Shown piece by piece: positions 9,236-18,659 of a stretch of 64,000 nt of DNA (the first letter of the stretch is position 1; each line of letters begins with the position of its first letter). The position numbers and the translations under genes are program-made. Origin of the DNA: Chrysopilus asiliformis (Eukaryota > Arthropoda > Insecta > Diptera > Rhagionidae); the NCBI GenBank assembly GCA_964034945.1, contig OZ035963.1, positions 67,414,682 through 67,478,681 on the forward strand, given 5' to 3'. The notes below the pieces were generated by a model. It saw only the letters and a program-made list of their open reading frames with translations, did no database searches and had not been told where the DNA came from.

Positions 9236-11249
9236 AAAATTTTTTGTCTCCGATCGGGCTGAAATTTGGTGTGTAGGGGTTTTGGGGGACGAGAAATCGA
9301 AATCCGTTATCAATTTTGAGCTAGCTCAATTTTTTCAGGTGCTCAAAATTTTTTTTGCGTTTTTTCGAAAAAAATTTTTGTCTCCGATCGGGCTGAAATT
9401 TTGTGTGTAGGGGTTTTGGGGGACGAGGAATCGAAATCCGTTGTCCATTTTGAGCTATCTCCATTTTTTGAGGTGCTCAAATTTTTTTTGCGTTTTTTCG
9501 AAAAAAAATTTTGTCTCCGATCGGGCTGAAATTTTGTGTGTAGGGGTTTTGGGGGACGAGGAATCGAAATCCGTTGTCCATTTTGAGCTAGCTCAATTTT
9601 TGACGTTTTTTTTCGAAAATTTTTTTTGTCTCCGATCGGGCTGAAATTTGGTGTGTAGGGGTTTTGGGGGACGGGAAATCGAAATCCGTTATCAATTTTG
9701 AGCTAGCTCAATTTTTTGAGGTGCTCAAAATTTTTTTTGCGTTTTTTCGAAAAAAATTTTTGTCTCCGATCGGGCTGCAATTTTGTGTGTAGGGGTTTTG
9801 GGGGACGAGGAATCGAAATCCGTTGTCCATTTTGAGCTAGCTCAATTTTTGACGTTTTTTTTCGAAAAATTTTTTTGTCTCCGATCGGGCTGAAATTTTG
9901 TGTGTAGGGGTTTTGGGGGACGAGGAATCGAAATCCGTTGTCCATTTTGAGCTATCTCCATTTTTTGAGGTGCTCAAATTTTTTTTGCGTTTTTTCGAAA
10001 AAAAATTTTGTCTCCGATCGGGCTGAAATTTTGTGTGTAGGGGTTTTGGGGGACGAGGAATCGAAATCCGTTGTCCATTTTGAGCTAGCTCAATTTTTGA
10101 CGTTTTTTTTCGAAAATTTTTTTTGTCTCCGATCGGGCTGAAATTTGGTGTGTAGGGGTTTTGGGGGACGGGAAATCGAAATCCGTTATCAATTTTGAGC
10201 TAGCTCAATTTTTTCGAGGCGACCCTAGGGGTTTTGGCCGAACCGGAAGAGCTATCGAGTAACGGACAGCGGATTCTTTGTCAGCGACCCCCCTTTACCC
10301 CTGACACCAAGTTTCAGCCAAATCCAAGAGATGAAAAAAATCGAAAAAAAGCATGGACTATAGTCCATGCTTTTTTTCGATTTTTTTCATGTCACCGATT
10401 TGGCTGAAACTTGGTGTCAGGGGTAAAGGGGGGTCGCTGACAAAGAATCCGTTGTCCGTTACTCGATAGCTCTTCCGGTTCGGCCAAAACCCCTAGGGTC
10501 GCCTTGAAAAAATTGAGCTAGCTCAAAATGGATAACGGATTTCGATTTCTCGTCCCCCAAAACCCCTACACACAAAATTTCAGCCCGATCGGAGACAAAA
10601 AAATTTTTCGAAAAAAAACGTCAAAAATTGAGCTAGCTCAAAATGGACAACGGATTTCGATTCCTCGTCCCCCAAAACCCCTACACACAAAATTTCAGCC
10701 CGATCGGAGACAAAAATTTTTTTCGAAAAAACGCAAAAAAAATTTTGAGCACCTCAAAAAATTGAGCTAGCTCAAAATTGATAACGGATTTCGATTTCTC
10801 GTCCCCCAAAACCCCTACACACAAAATTTCAGCCCGATCGGAGACAAAAAAATTTTTCGAAAAAAAACGTCAAAAATTGAGCTAGCTCAAAATGGACAAC
10901 GGATTTCGATTCCTCGTCCCCCAAAACCCCTACACACAAAATTTCAGCCCGATCGGAGACAAAAATTTTTTTCGAAAAAACGCAAAAAAAATTTTGAGCA
11001 CCTCAAAAAATTGAGCTAGCTCAAAATTGATAACGGATTTCGATTTCTCGTCCCCCAAAACCCCTACACACCAAATTTCAGCCCGATCGGAGACAAAAAA
11101 ATTTTTCGAAAAAAAACGTCAAAAATTGAGCTAGCTCAAAATGGACAACGGATTTCGATTCCTCGTCCCCCAAAACCCCTACACACAAAATTGCAGCCCG
11201 ATCGGAGACAAAAATTTTTTTCGAAAAAACGCAAAAAAAATTTTGAGCA
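9236..11249. repeat. Older foldback block of roughly 117-137 bp subunits
   Basis: The left arm is made of repeats with CTCCGATCGGGCTGAAATTT, TGTGTAGGGGTTTTGGGGGA, CGAAATCCGTTGTCC and TTTTGAGCTAGCTCAA. Two subunit types alternate, giving a roughly 248 bp dimer. The right arm (10361 onward) carries the same repeats as reverse complement. Matching landmarks lie at nearly equal distances from the centre (about 391-393, 638-641 and 886-892 bases). A 497 bp direct duplication occurs inside the left arm (about 9441 and 9938). The block runs directly into the first satellite head at 11250 and is clearly related to it. No coding function is evident. Confidence 0.85.
10341..10380. repeat. Perfect 40 bp palindrome at foldback centre
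   Basis: The two 20-base halves meet at 10360/10361, with GCATGGACTATAGTCCATGC in the middle and no unpaired loop. The symmetry continues outward with few mismatches through the TTTCAGCCAAATC and CCCTGACACCAAG segments and the GGGGTTTTGGCC segments. Confidence 0.9.
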
Positions 11250-11552
11250 CCTCAAAAAATGGAGATAGCTCAAAATGGACCGCGGATTCGCGATCCGCGA
11301 CCCCTCATTACCCTTCACACCAAGTTTCAGCGCGATCGGAGACAAAAAATTTTTTTTTGATTTGTTCGAAAAATCTTAAACTTGAAAAGGGCGAAATGTT
11401 AAAACGGGCCCCTAGCGGGTTGGGGGTGGTGCCAGTCGATAGCCAGGGTACCATTACCTGGGGTGTATCATCGTAGGGGGTTGTGAAAATTTCATCAAAA
11501 ACGCGATTTTCCCACTCCTTCATGCTTTTTTTAACGGTTTTCCCTTCCACGG

Positions 11553-12275
11553 AAAATGTCGCTGATCGCGAATCCGCGGAAAATTTCCCTCGTTGATCGC
11601 GAAAAATTTCGCGCTAAATCCGCGGAAAATTTCGCGATCGCGAATCCGCGGAAAATTTCGCGATCGCGAATCCGCGGAAAATGTCGCTGATCGCGAATCC
11701 GCGGAAAATTTCGCGCTAAATCCGCGGAAAATTTCGCTGATCGCGAATCCGCGGAAAATTTCGCTGATCGCGAATCCGCGGAAAATGTCGCTGATCGCGA
11801 ATCCGCGGAAAATTTCGCGCTAAATCCGCGGAAAATTTCGCGATCGCGAATCCGCCGAAAATTTCGCGAACGTGAATCCGCGGAAAATTGATCGCGAACC
11901 CGCGGAAAATTTCGCGCTAAATCCGCGGATTCGCGAAATTTTCCGCGGATTCACGTTCGCGAAATTTTCCGCGGATTCGCGATCGCGAAATTTTCCGCGG
12001 ATTCGCGATCGCGAAATTTTCCGCGGATTCGCGATCAGCAAGGGAAATTTTCCGCGGATTCGCGATCGCGAAATTTTCCGCGGATTCGCGATCGCGAAAT
12101 TTTCCGCGGATTCGCGATCGCGAAATTTTCCGCGGATTCGCGACATTTTCCGCGGATTCGCGATCAGCGACATTTTCCGCGGATTTAGCGCGAAATTTTC
12201 CGCGGATTCGCGATCGCGAAATTTTCCGCGATCAACGAGGGAAATTTTCCGCGGATTCGCGATCAGCGACATTTT
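11553..12275. repeat. Short-repeat tract (22-26 bp units), type example
   Basis: The units are variants of AATCCGCGGAAAATTTCGCG joined to one of a few connectors: ATCGCG, CTA, CTGATCGCG or AACGTG. The tract runs in one orientation to about 11935 and then as reverse complement. The units consist of smaller palindromes: CCGCGG, GCGATCGC, ATTCGCGATCGCGAAT. CpG density is very high compared with the AT-rich flanks. Frames without stops through this tract give low-complexity peptides (ANPRKIS, RNFPRIRD) on both strands, which is expected from a stop-free short repeat and not a sign of coding. Confidence 0.9.
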
Positions 12276-12578
12276 CCGTGGAAGGGAAAACCGTTAAAAA
12301 AAGCATGAAGGAGTGGGAAAATCGCGTTTTTGATGAAATTTTCACAACCCCCTACGATGATACACCCCAGGTAATGGTACCCTGGCTATCGACTGGCACC
12401 ACCCCCAACCCGCTAGGGGCCCGTTTTAACATTTCGCCCTTTTCAAGTTTAAGATTTTTCGAACAAATCAAAAAAAAATTTTTTGTCTCCGATCGCGCTG
12501 AAGCTTGGTGTGAAGGGTAATGAGGGGTCGCGGATCGCGAATCCGCGGTCCATTTTGAGCTATCTCCATTTTTTGAGG
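12276..12578 (-). repeat. Satellite head, 303 bp, inverted type example
   Basis: This is the reverse complement of the forward head, here closing unit 1. It is followed by a 56 bp linker (12579-12634) with GGCCGCGGTCCG, TTTCGATAGCTCTCACGG and TTTGGCCAGGGCGGCC, after which the next forward head begins. Confidence 0.92.
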
Positions 12579-12634
12579 CGGCCGCGGTCCGTTTTTCGAT
12601 AGCTCTCACGGTTTGGCCAGGGCGGCCACGGTTG

Positions 12635-12937
12635 CCTCAAAAAATGGAGATAGCTCAAAATGGACCGCGGATTCGCGATCCGCGACCCCTCATTACCCTT
12701 CACACCAAGTTTCAGCGCGATCGGAGACAAAAAATTTTTTTTTGATTTGTTCGAAAAATCTTAAACTTGAAAAGGACGAAATGTTAAAACGGGCCCCTAG
12801 CGGGTTGGGGGTGGTGCCAGTCGATAGCCAGGGTACCATTACCTGGGGTGTATCATCGTAGGGGGTTGTGAAAATTTCATCAAAAACGCGATTTTCCCAC
12901 TCCTTCATGCTTTTTTTAACGGTTTTCCCTTCCACGG
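12635..12937 (+). repeat. Satellite head, 303 bp, forward type example
   Basis: Landmarks in order are CCTCAAAAAATGGAGATAGC, GACCGCGGATTCGCGATCCG, ACCAAGTTTCAGCGCGATCG, an A-run/T-run, TTGTTCGAAAAATC, GGGCCCCTAGCGGGTTGG, CAGGGTACCATTACCTGG, TTGTGAAAATTTCATC and TTTTCCCTTCCACGG. I count 35 forward and 34 inverted copies in the window, nearly identical. The frequent variants are G/A at AAAAGG(G/A)CGAAATG and small length changes in the A/T run. Each copy contains an open frame of about 80 codons on the head's minus strand and one of about 82-85 codons on its plus strand. I do not regard these as genes. Confidence 0.92.
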
Positions 12938-14558
12938 AAAATGTCGCTGATCGCGAATCCGCGGAAAATGTCGCTGATCGCGAACCCGCGGAAAATTTCG
13001 CGCTAAATCCGCGGATTCGCGAAATTTTCCGCGGATTCGCGATCACGAAATTTTCCGCGGATTCGCGTTCGCGAAATTTTCCGCGGATTCGCGATCGCGA
13101 AATTTTCCGCGGATTCGCGATCGCGAAATTTTCCGCGGATTCGCGATCAGCAAGGGAAATTTTCCGCGGATTCGCGATCGCGAAATTTTCCGCGGATTCG
13201 CGATTAGCGAGGGAAATTTTCCGCGGATTCGCGGTCGCGAAATTTTCCGCGGATTCGCGATCGCGAAATTTTCCGCGGATTCGCGATCAGCAAGGGAAAT
13301 TTTCCGCGGATTCGCGACATTTTCCGCGGATTCGCGATCAGCGACATTTTCCGCGGATTTAGCGCGAAATTTAGCGCGAAATTTTCCGCGGATTCGCGAT
13401 CGCGAAATTTTCCGCGATCAACGAGGGAAATTTTCCGCGGATTCGCGATCAGCGACATTTTCCGTGGAAGGGAAAACCGTTAAAAAAAGCATGAAGGAGT
13501 GGGAAAATCGCGTTTTTGATGAAATTTTCACAACCCCCTACGATGATACACCCCAGGTAATGGTACCCTGGCTATCGACTGGCACCACCCCCAACCCGCT
13601 AGGGGCCCGTTTTAACATTTCGCCCTTTTCAAGTTTAAGATTTTTCGAACAAATCAAAAAAAAATTTTTTGTCTCCGATCGCGCTGAAACTTGGTGTAAA
13701 GGGTAATGGGGGGCCGCTGATCACGAATCCGCGGTCCGTTTTTCGATAGCTCTCACGGTTTGGCCAGGGCGGCCACGGTTGCCTCAAAAAATGGAGATAG
13801 CTCAAAATGGACCGCGGATTCGCGATCCGCGACCCCTCATTACCCTTCACACCAAGTTTCAGCGCGATCGGAGACAAAAATTTTTTGACGTGGATACGTC
13901 TTGGATTTTGGTAATGGGGGTACAAATTAGAAAATCGGCTTGCTGCCATGATAACAAATTTGCAATCGATGAAACTTGATAGTTTGTGGTGATATCTGCA
14001 CAAAACCTGTGTTATAAGATGAGGGCTACATTAAAGCATTGTATAGGGTATTTTGTTATGTTAAACTATGTTCAATTATGCATTTAAAAAGCAAAATCAA
14101 AATTTTTACTGCCGCTGTTATGCTGTGTCTGCTGCTTGCAGTATAGATTTCACATGTATACTCTTTTTATGCTTTCTTTGTGTGTATTGAATCTCAACTT
14201 GATGGTTTCTCTTCTCTAAATGGATTGTTCTGATTCTGGCTATTCATATTATTATTTCGGTTCAATTCGCTTTGGAGGAATTGAAAATTGAATCATACCC
14301 AACAGCAGCCATCGCTCGAACCTTTCATTCATTTTTATGCAAAGCATACAAACCGCTTTGAACAAGAGCGGAAAACTTAAAGAGAAACAATTTCGATCTT
14401 AACTTGGGGGGAGAAGGAAAAATGTGCATCGATCGCATGGCCGAATTAAACACAGATCTGCTGGTTGCTTTTTAACAGTCACCATTTTGCTACGTCATCG
14501 GCAAGAAATATCGGTGCATTCTTTCTAATGTTGATTGTGTGTGCGCTAATTTCAATAA

Positions 14559-15683
14559 TCTATATACATATATAAAAATGGATGTTTGTCTGGCTGTATG
14601 TCTGTTTGTTTGAGATTATAAAACTCAAAAACAGCTGGACCGATTTTTACGCGGTTTTTTGCAAAATGATCTGTGTTGCCAGGAGCAGGTTTTTAGCTAT
14701 GTAGATTTTCAAAATTCGAAACGGAAGGTCCTGTAAGGATAATGAAAATATCCTTTTTCCCATTTTTCCCCGGAAAAATTTGAATTGTAGGGTTTTTGGG
14801 ATCAGTGATCACGAATCCGGTATTAGATTTTCAAAATTCGAAACGGAAGGTCCTGTAAGGATGATGAAAATATCCTTTTTCCCATTTCTCCCCGGAAAAA
14901 TTTGCATTATAGGGTTTTTGGGGTCGCTGATCACGAATCCGGTGTTGGAATTTCAAAATTCAAAACGGAAGGTCCTGTAAGGATAATGAAAATATCCTTT
15001 TTCCCATTTCTCCCCGGAAAAATTTGCATTATAGGGTTTTTGGGGTCGCTGATCACGAATCCGGTTTTGGAATTTCAAAATTCAAAACGGAAGGTCCTGT
15101 AAGGATAATGCAAATGTCATTTTTCCCATTTTTCCCCGGAAAAATTGCCATTATGGGGTTTTTGGGGTCACTGATCACGAATCCGGTGTTGGAATTTCAA
15201 AATTCGAAACGGAAGGTAAGGAAAACGCAAATATCCGTTTTCTAATTTTGTCTCCGAAAAACTGGCTGTAGGGTGTTTCCGTGGTCGCTGATCATGAGCT
15301 GGCTGTTGGAATTTGAAAATTCTAAAGGGAAAGTCCTGGAAGGATAACGCAAATTTCCCTTTTCCTATTTTTCCCCAGAAAATTGGCATTATAGGGTATT
15401 TGGGGTCACTAATTACGAATCTGGTGTTGGAATTTCAAAATTCGGAACAGAAGGTCCTGTAAGGTAACGCAAATATCCTTTTTCCCGTTTTTCCCCGGAA
15501 AAATCGGCATAAGGGGGTTTTTGAGGTCGCTGATCACGAATCCGGTATTAGATTTGCAAAATTCGACACGGAAGGTCCTGTTAGGATAACATTTTTTCCC
15601 AAAACTTTTTAAGTTATTTATGGTTTTTTGGCATTCTAAAATTTATACAAAAAACTTTTAGCTGCCAACGTAGGGTCTGCTAG
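14559..15683 (+). mobile_element. Helitron-like non-autonomous element
   Basis: The 5' end reads A|TCTATATACATATATAAAA followed by ATGGATGTTTGTCTG and then AAACTCAAAAACAGCTGGAC and CGATTTTTACG. This is a layout well known from non-autonomous insect Helitrons. The 3' end reads GGGTCTGCTAG|T. Insertion between A (14558) and T (15684), a TC start, a CTAG end and the absence of a target duplication are the classic Helitron rules. A clear 3' terminal hairpin is not obvious. No Rep/helicase frame is present, so it would depend on enzymes supplied elsewhere. The interior is mostly a tandem array of 122 bp units. Confidence 0.65.
14704..15600. repeat. About eight tandem 122 bp units inside the Helitron-like element
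   Basis: Unit starts at about 14704, 14826, 14948, 15070, 15192, 15308, 15430 and 15551 give steps of 122, 122, 122, 122, 116, 122 and 121. Each unit contains TTTCAAAATTCGAAACGGAA, GGTCCTGTAAGGATAATG, TCCCCGGAAAAATTTG, AGGGTTTTTGGGGTCGCTG and ATCACGAATCCGG. The last pieces are the same core that occurs in the surrounding satellite. Confidence 0.88.
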
Positions 15684-18659
15684 TATTTCATATAAAAAGG
15701 GAAAATTCCCATTGAATCGTATAAGAAGAAAATGTTTTGTGCAATTTGCGTAAGTTCCGAGTACATTTACGAAAATGCTCTATTAAACATTGTTCGTTGT
15801 GTTGCAAGTGAAATTTGATTTTTAGGTACAAGATGCCAAAATTCACCAAACGGAAAGTCAAATCCCGTAACATTACGGTCAATCAAATTGTTTCTTTAGT
15901 TTCCTTTTCACTAAAATTTCTTACTTAAAGATCTATTGGCGATCGTTGTAGGCGGATCCACGTCTTCTGGCCGTCTCTACGAGACAGACACCTTGCTTTT
16001 TTTTGATTTGTTCGAAAAATCTTAAACTTGAAAAGGACGAAATGTTAAAACGGGCCCCTAGCGGGTTGGGGGTGGTGCCAGTCGATAGCCAGGGTACCAT
16101 TACCTGGGGTGTATCATCGTAGGGGGTTGTGAAAATTTCATCAAAAACGCGATTTTCCCACTCCTTCATGCTTTTTTTAACGGTTTTCCCTTCCACGGAA
16201 AATGTCGCTGATCGCGAATCCGCGGAAAATTTCCCTCGTTGATCGCGAAAAATTTCGCGCTAAATCCGCGGAAAATTTCGCGATCGCGAATCCGCGGAAA
16301 ATTTCGCGATCGCGAATCCGCGAAAAATGTCGCTGATCGCGAATCCGCGGAAAATTTCGCGCTAAATCCGCGGAAAATTTCGCTGATCGCGAATCCGCGG
16401 AAAATTTCGCGCTAAATCCGCGGAAAATTTCGCTGATCGCGAATCCGCGGAAAATTTCGCTGATCGCGAATCCGCGGAAAATGTCGCTGATCGCGAATCC
16501 GCGGAAAATTTCGCGCTAAATCCGCGGAAAATTTCGCGATCGCGAATCCGCGGAAAATTTCGCGAACGTGAATCCGCGGAAAATTGATCGCGAACCCGCG
16601 GAAAATTTCGCGCTAAATCCGCGGATTCGCGAAATTTTCCGCGGATTCACGTTCGCGAAATTTTCCGCGGATTCGCGATCGCGAAATTTTCCGCGGATTT
16701 AGCGCGAAATTTTCCGCGGATTCGCGGTCGCGAAATTTTCCGCGGATTCGCGATCGCGAAATTTTCCGCGGATTCGCGATCGCGAAATTTTCCGCGGATT
16801 CGCGATCAGCAAGGGAAATTTTCCGCGGATTCGCGACATTTTCCGCGGATTCGCGATCAGCAAGGGAAATTTTCCGCGGATTCGCGACATTTTCCGCGGA
16901 TTCGCGATCAGCGACATTTTCCGCGGATTTAGCGCGAAATTTAGCGCGAAATTTTCCGCGGATTCGCGATCGCGAAATTTTCCGCGATCAACGAGGGAAA
17001 TTTTCCGCGGATTCGCGATCAGCGACATTTTCCGTGGAAGGGAAAACCGTTAAAAAAAGCATGAAGGAGTGGGAAAATCGCGTTTTTGATGAAATTTTCA
17101 CAACCCCCTACGATGATACACCCCAGGTAATGGTACCCTGGCTATCGACTGGCACCACCCCCAACCCGCTAGGGGCCCGTTTTAACATTTCGCCCTTTTC
17201 AAGTTTAAGATTTTTCGAACAAATCAAAAAAAAAATTTTTGTCTCCGATCGCGCTGAAACTTGGTGTAAAGGGTAATGGGGGGCCGCTGATCACGAATCC
17301 GCGGTCCGTTTTTCGATAGCTCTCGCGGTTTGGCCAGGGCGCTTAGGGTCGCTTCAAAAAATGGAGATAGCTCAAAATGGACCGCGGATTCGCGATCCGC
17401 GACCCCTCATTACCCTTCACACCAAGTTTCAGCGCGATCGGAGACAAAAAATTTTTTTTTGATTTGTTCGAAAAATCTTAAACTTGAAAAGGGCGAAATG
17501 TTAAAACGGGCCCCTAGCGGGTTGGGGGTGGTGCCAGTCGATAGCCAGGGTACCATTACCTGGGGTGTATCATCGTAGGGGGTTGTGAAAATTTCATCAA
17601 AAACGCGATTTTCCCACTCCTTCATGCTTTTTTTAACGGTTTTCCCTTCCACGGAAAATGTCGCTGATCGCGAATCCGCGGAAAATTTCCCTCGTTGATC
17701 GCGGAAAATTTCGCGATCGCGAATCCGCGGAAAATTTCGCGCTAAATCCGCGGAAAATTTCGCGATCGCGAATCCGCGGAAAATTTCGCGAACGCGAATC
17801 CGCGGAAAATTTCGTGATCGCGAATCCGCGGAAAATTTCGCGATCGCGAATCCGCGGAAAATTTCGCGAACGCGAATCCGCGGAAAATTTCGCGAATCCG
17901 CGGATTTAGCGCGAAATTTTCCGCGGGTTCGCGATCAATTTTCCGCGGATTCACGTTCGCGAAATTTTCCGCGGATTCGCGATCGCGAAATTTTCCGCGG
18001 ATTTAGCGCGAAATTTTCCGCGGATTCGCGATCAGCGACATTTTCCGCGGATTCGCGATCAGCGAAATTTTCCGCGGATTTAGCGCGAAATTTTCCGCGG
18101 ATTCGCGATCAGCGACATTTTTCGCGGATTCGCGATCGCGAAATTTTCCGCGGATTCGCGATCGCGAAATTTTCCGCGGATTCGCGATCGCGAAATTTTC
18201 CGCGGATTTAGCGCGAAATTTTCCGCGGATTCGCGATCGCGAAATTTTCCGCGATCAACGAGGGAAATTTTCCGCGGATTCGCGATCAGCGACATTTTCC
18301 GTGGAAGGGAAAACCGTTAAAAAAAGCATGAAGGAGTGGGAAAATCGCGTTTTTGATGAAATTTTCACAACCCCCTACGATGATACACCCCAGGTAATGG
18401 TACCCTGGCTATCGACTGGCACCACCCCCAACCCGCTAGGGGCCCGTTTTAACATTTCGTCCTTTTCAAGTTTAAGATTTTTCGAACAAATCAAAAAAAA
18501 AATTTTTGTCTCCGATCGCGCTGAAACTTGGTGTGAAGGGTAATGAGGGGTCGCGGATCGCGAATCCGCGGTCCATTTTGAGCTATCTCCATTTTTTGAG
18601 GCAACCGTGGCCGCCCTGGCCAAACCGTGAGAGCTATCGAAAAACGGACCGCGGCCGCC

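Larger units (their letters stand above)
11250..13886. repeat. Palindromic satellite, block I (two units and part of a third)
   Basis: Unit 1 has a forward head 11250-11552, a short-repeat tract 11553-12275 and an inverted head 12276-12578, with the orientation flip at CCGCGG 11933-11938. Unit 2 has a forward head 12635-12937, a tract to about 13461 and an inverted head about 13462-13680, which then passes into a variant linker. In unit 2 the flip lies close to the left head (13009-13014), so the two sides have very different numbers of short repeats. A third forward head starts at about 13785 and is cut at 13886 by an insert. Confidence 0.92.
13887..15996. mobile_element. 2.1 kb insert splitting one satellite head, with a nested element
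   Basis: Left of 13887 a forward head stops inside its A/T run (GAGACAAAAATTTTTT). At 15997 the same head resumes in its T-run followed by GATTTGTTCG. The two parts together make one head, so this is an insertion and not a rearranged junction. The two ends carry a 9 bp inverted pair, GACGTGGAT at 13887-13895 and ATCCACGTC at 15956-15964, which may be chance. The insert is AT-rich like ordinary genomic DNA. 13896-14558 and 15684-15955 show no gene. The centre is a Helitron-like element. Confidence 0.75.

Noticed and set aside
8855..9262. 135-codon frame at the left edge of the repeats
   Set aside because: It crosses the 18 bp hairpin and the head-type repeat. The peptide is a translation of repeat DNA.
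11308..11550. Open frame of 80 codons beginning MEGKTVKKSMKEW, repeated on both strands throughout the array, as a gene family
   Set aside because: It is present because the 303 bp head is copied almost unchanged. It overlaps a second open frame on the opposite strand, has no recognisable domain, and runs into the A/T run and core repeat. No promoter or splice context is visible.
11553..12275. CRISPR array
   Set aside because: The repeat length is in the right range, but there are no unique spacers, the units invert within the tract, no cas genes exist and the context is an intron-containing insect genome.
11593..12297. Long Arg/Ser/Asn-rich frames (ANPRKISRSRIRGKF, RNFPRIRDREIFRGF) as repeat proteins
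   Set aside because: They are translations of the 22-26 bp repeat, which happens to lack stops in several frames on both strands. Frames break wherever a connector changes the unit length.
15933..16196. Frame extending the head into the insert (ending ETARRRGSAYNDRQ) as a retroelement tail
   Set aside because: The resemblance to the end of reverse-transcriptase proteins is too short to support. The rest of the frame is the satellite head.
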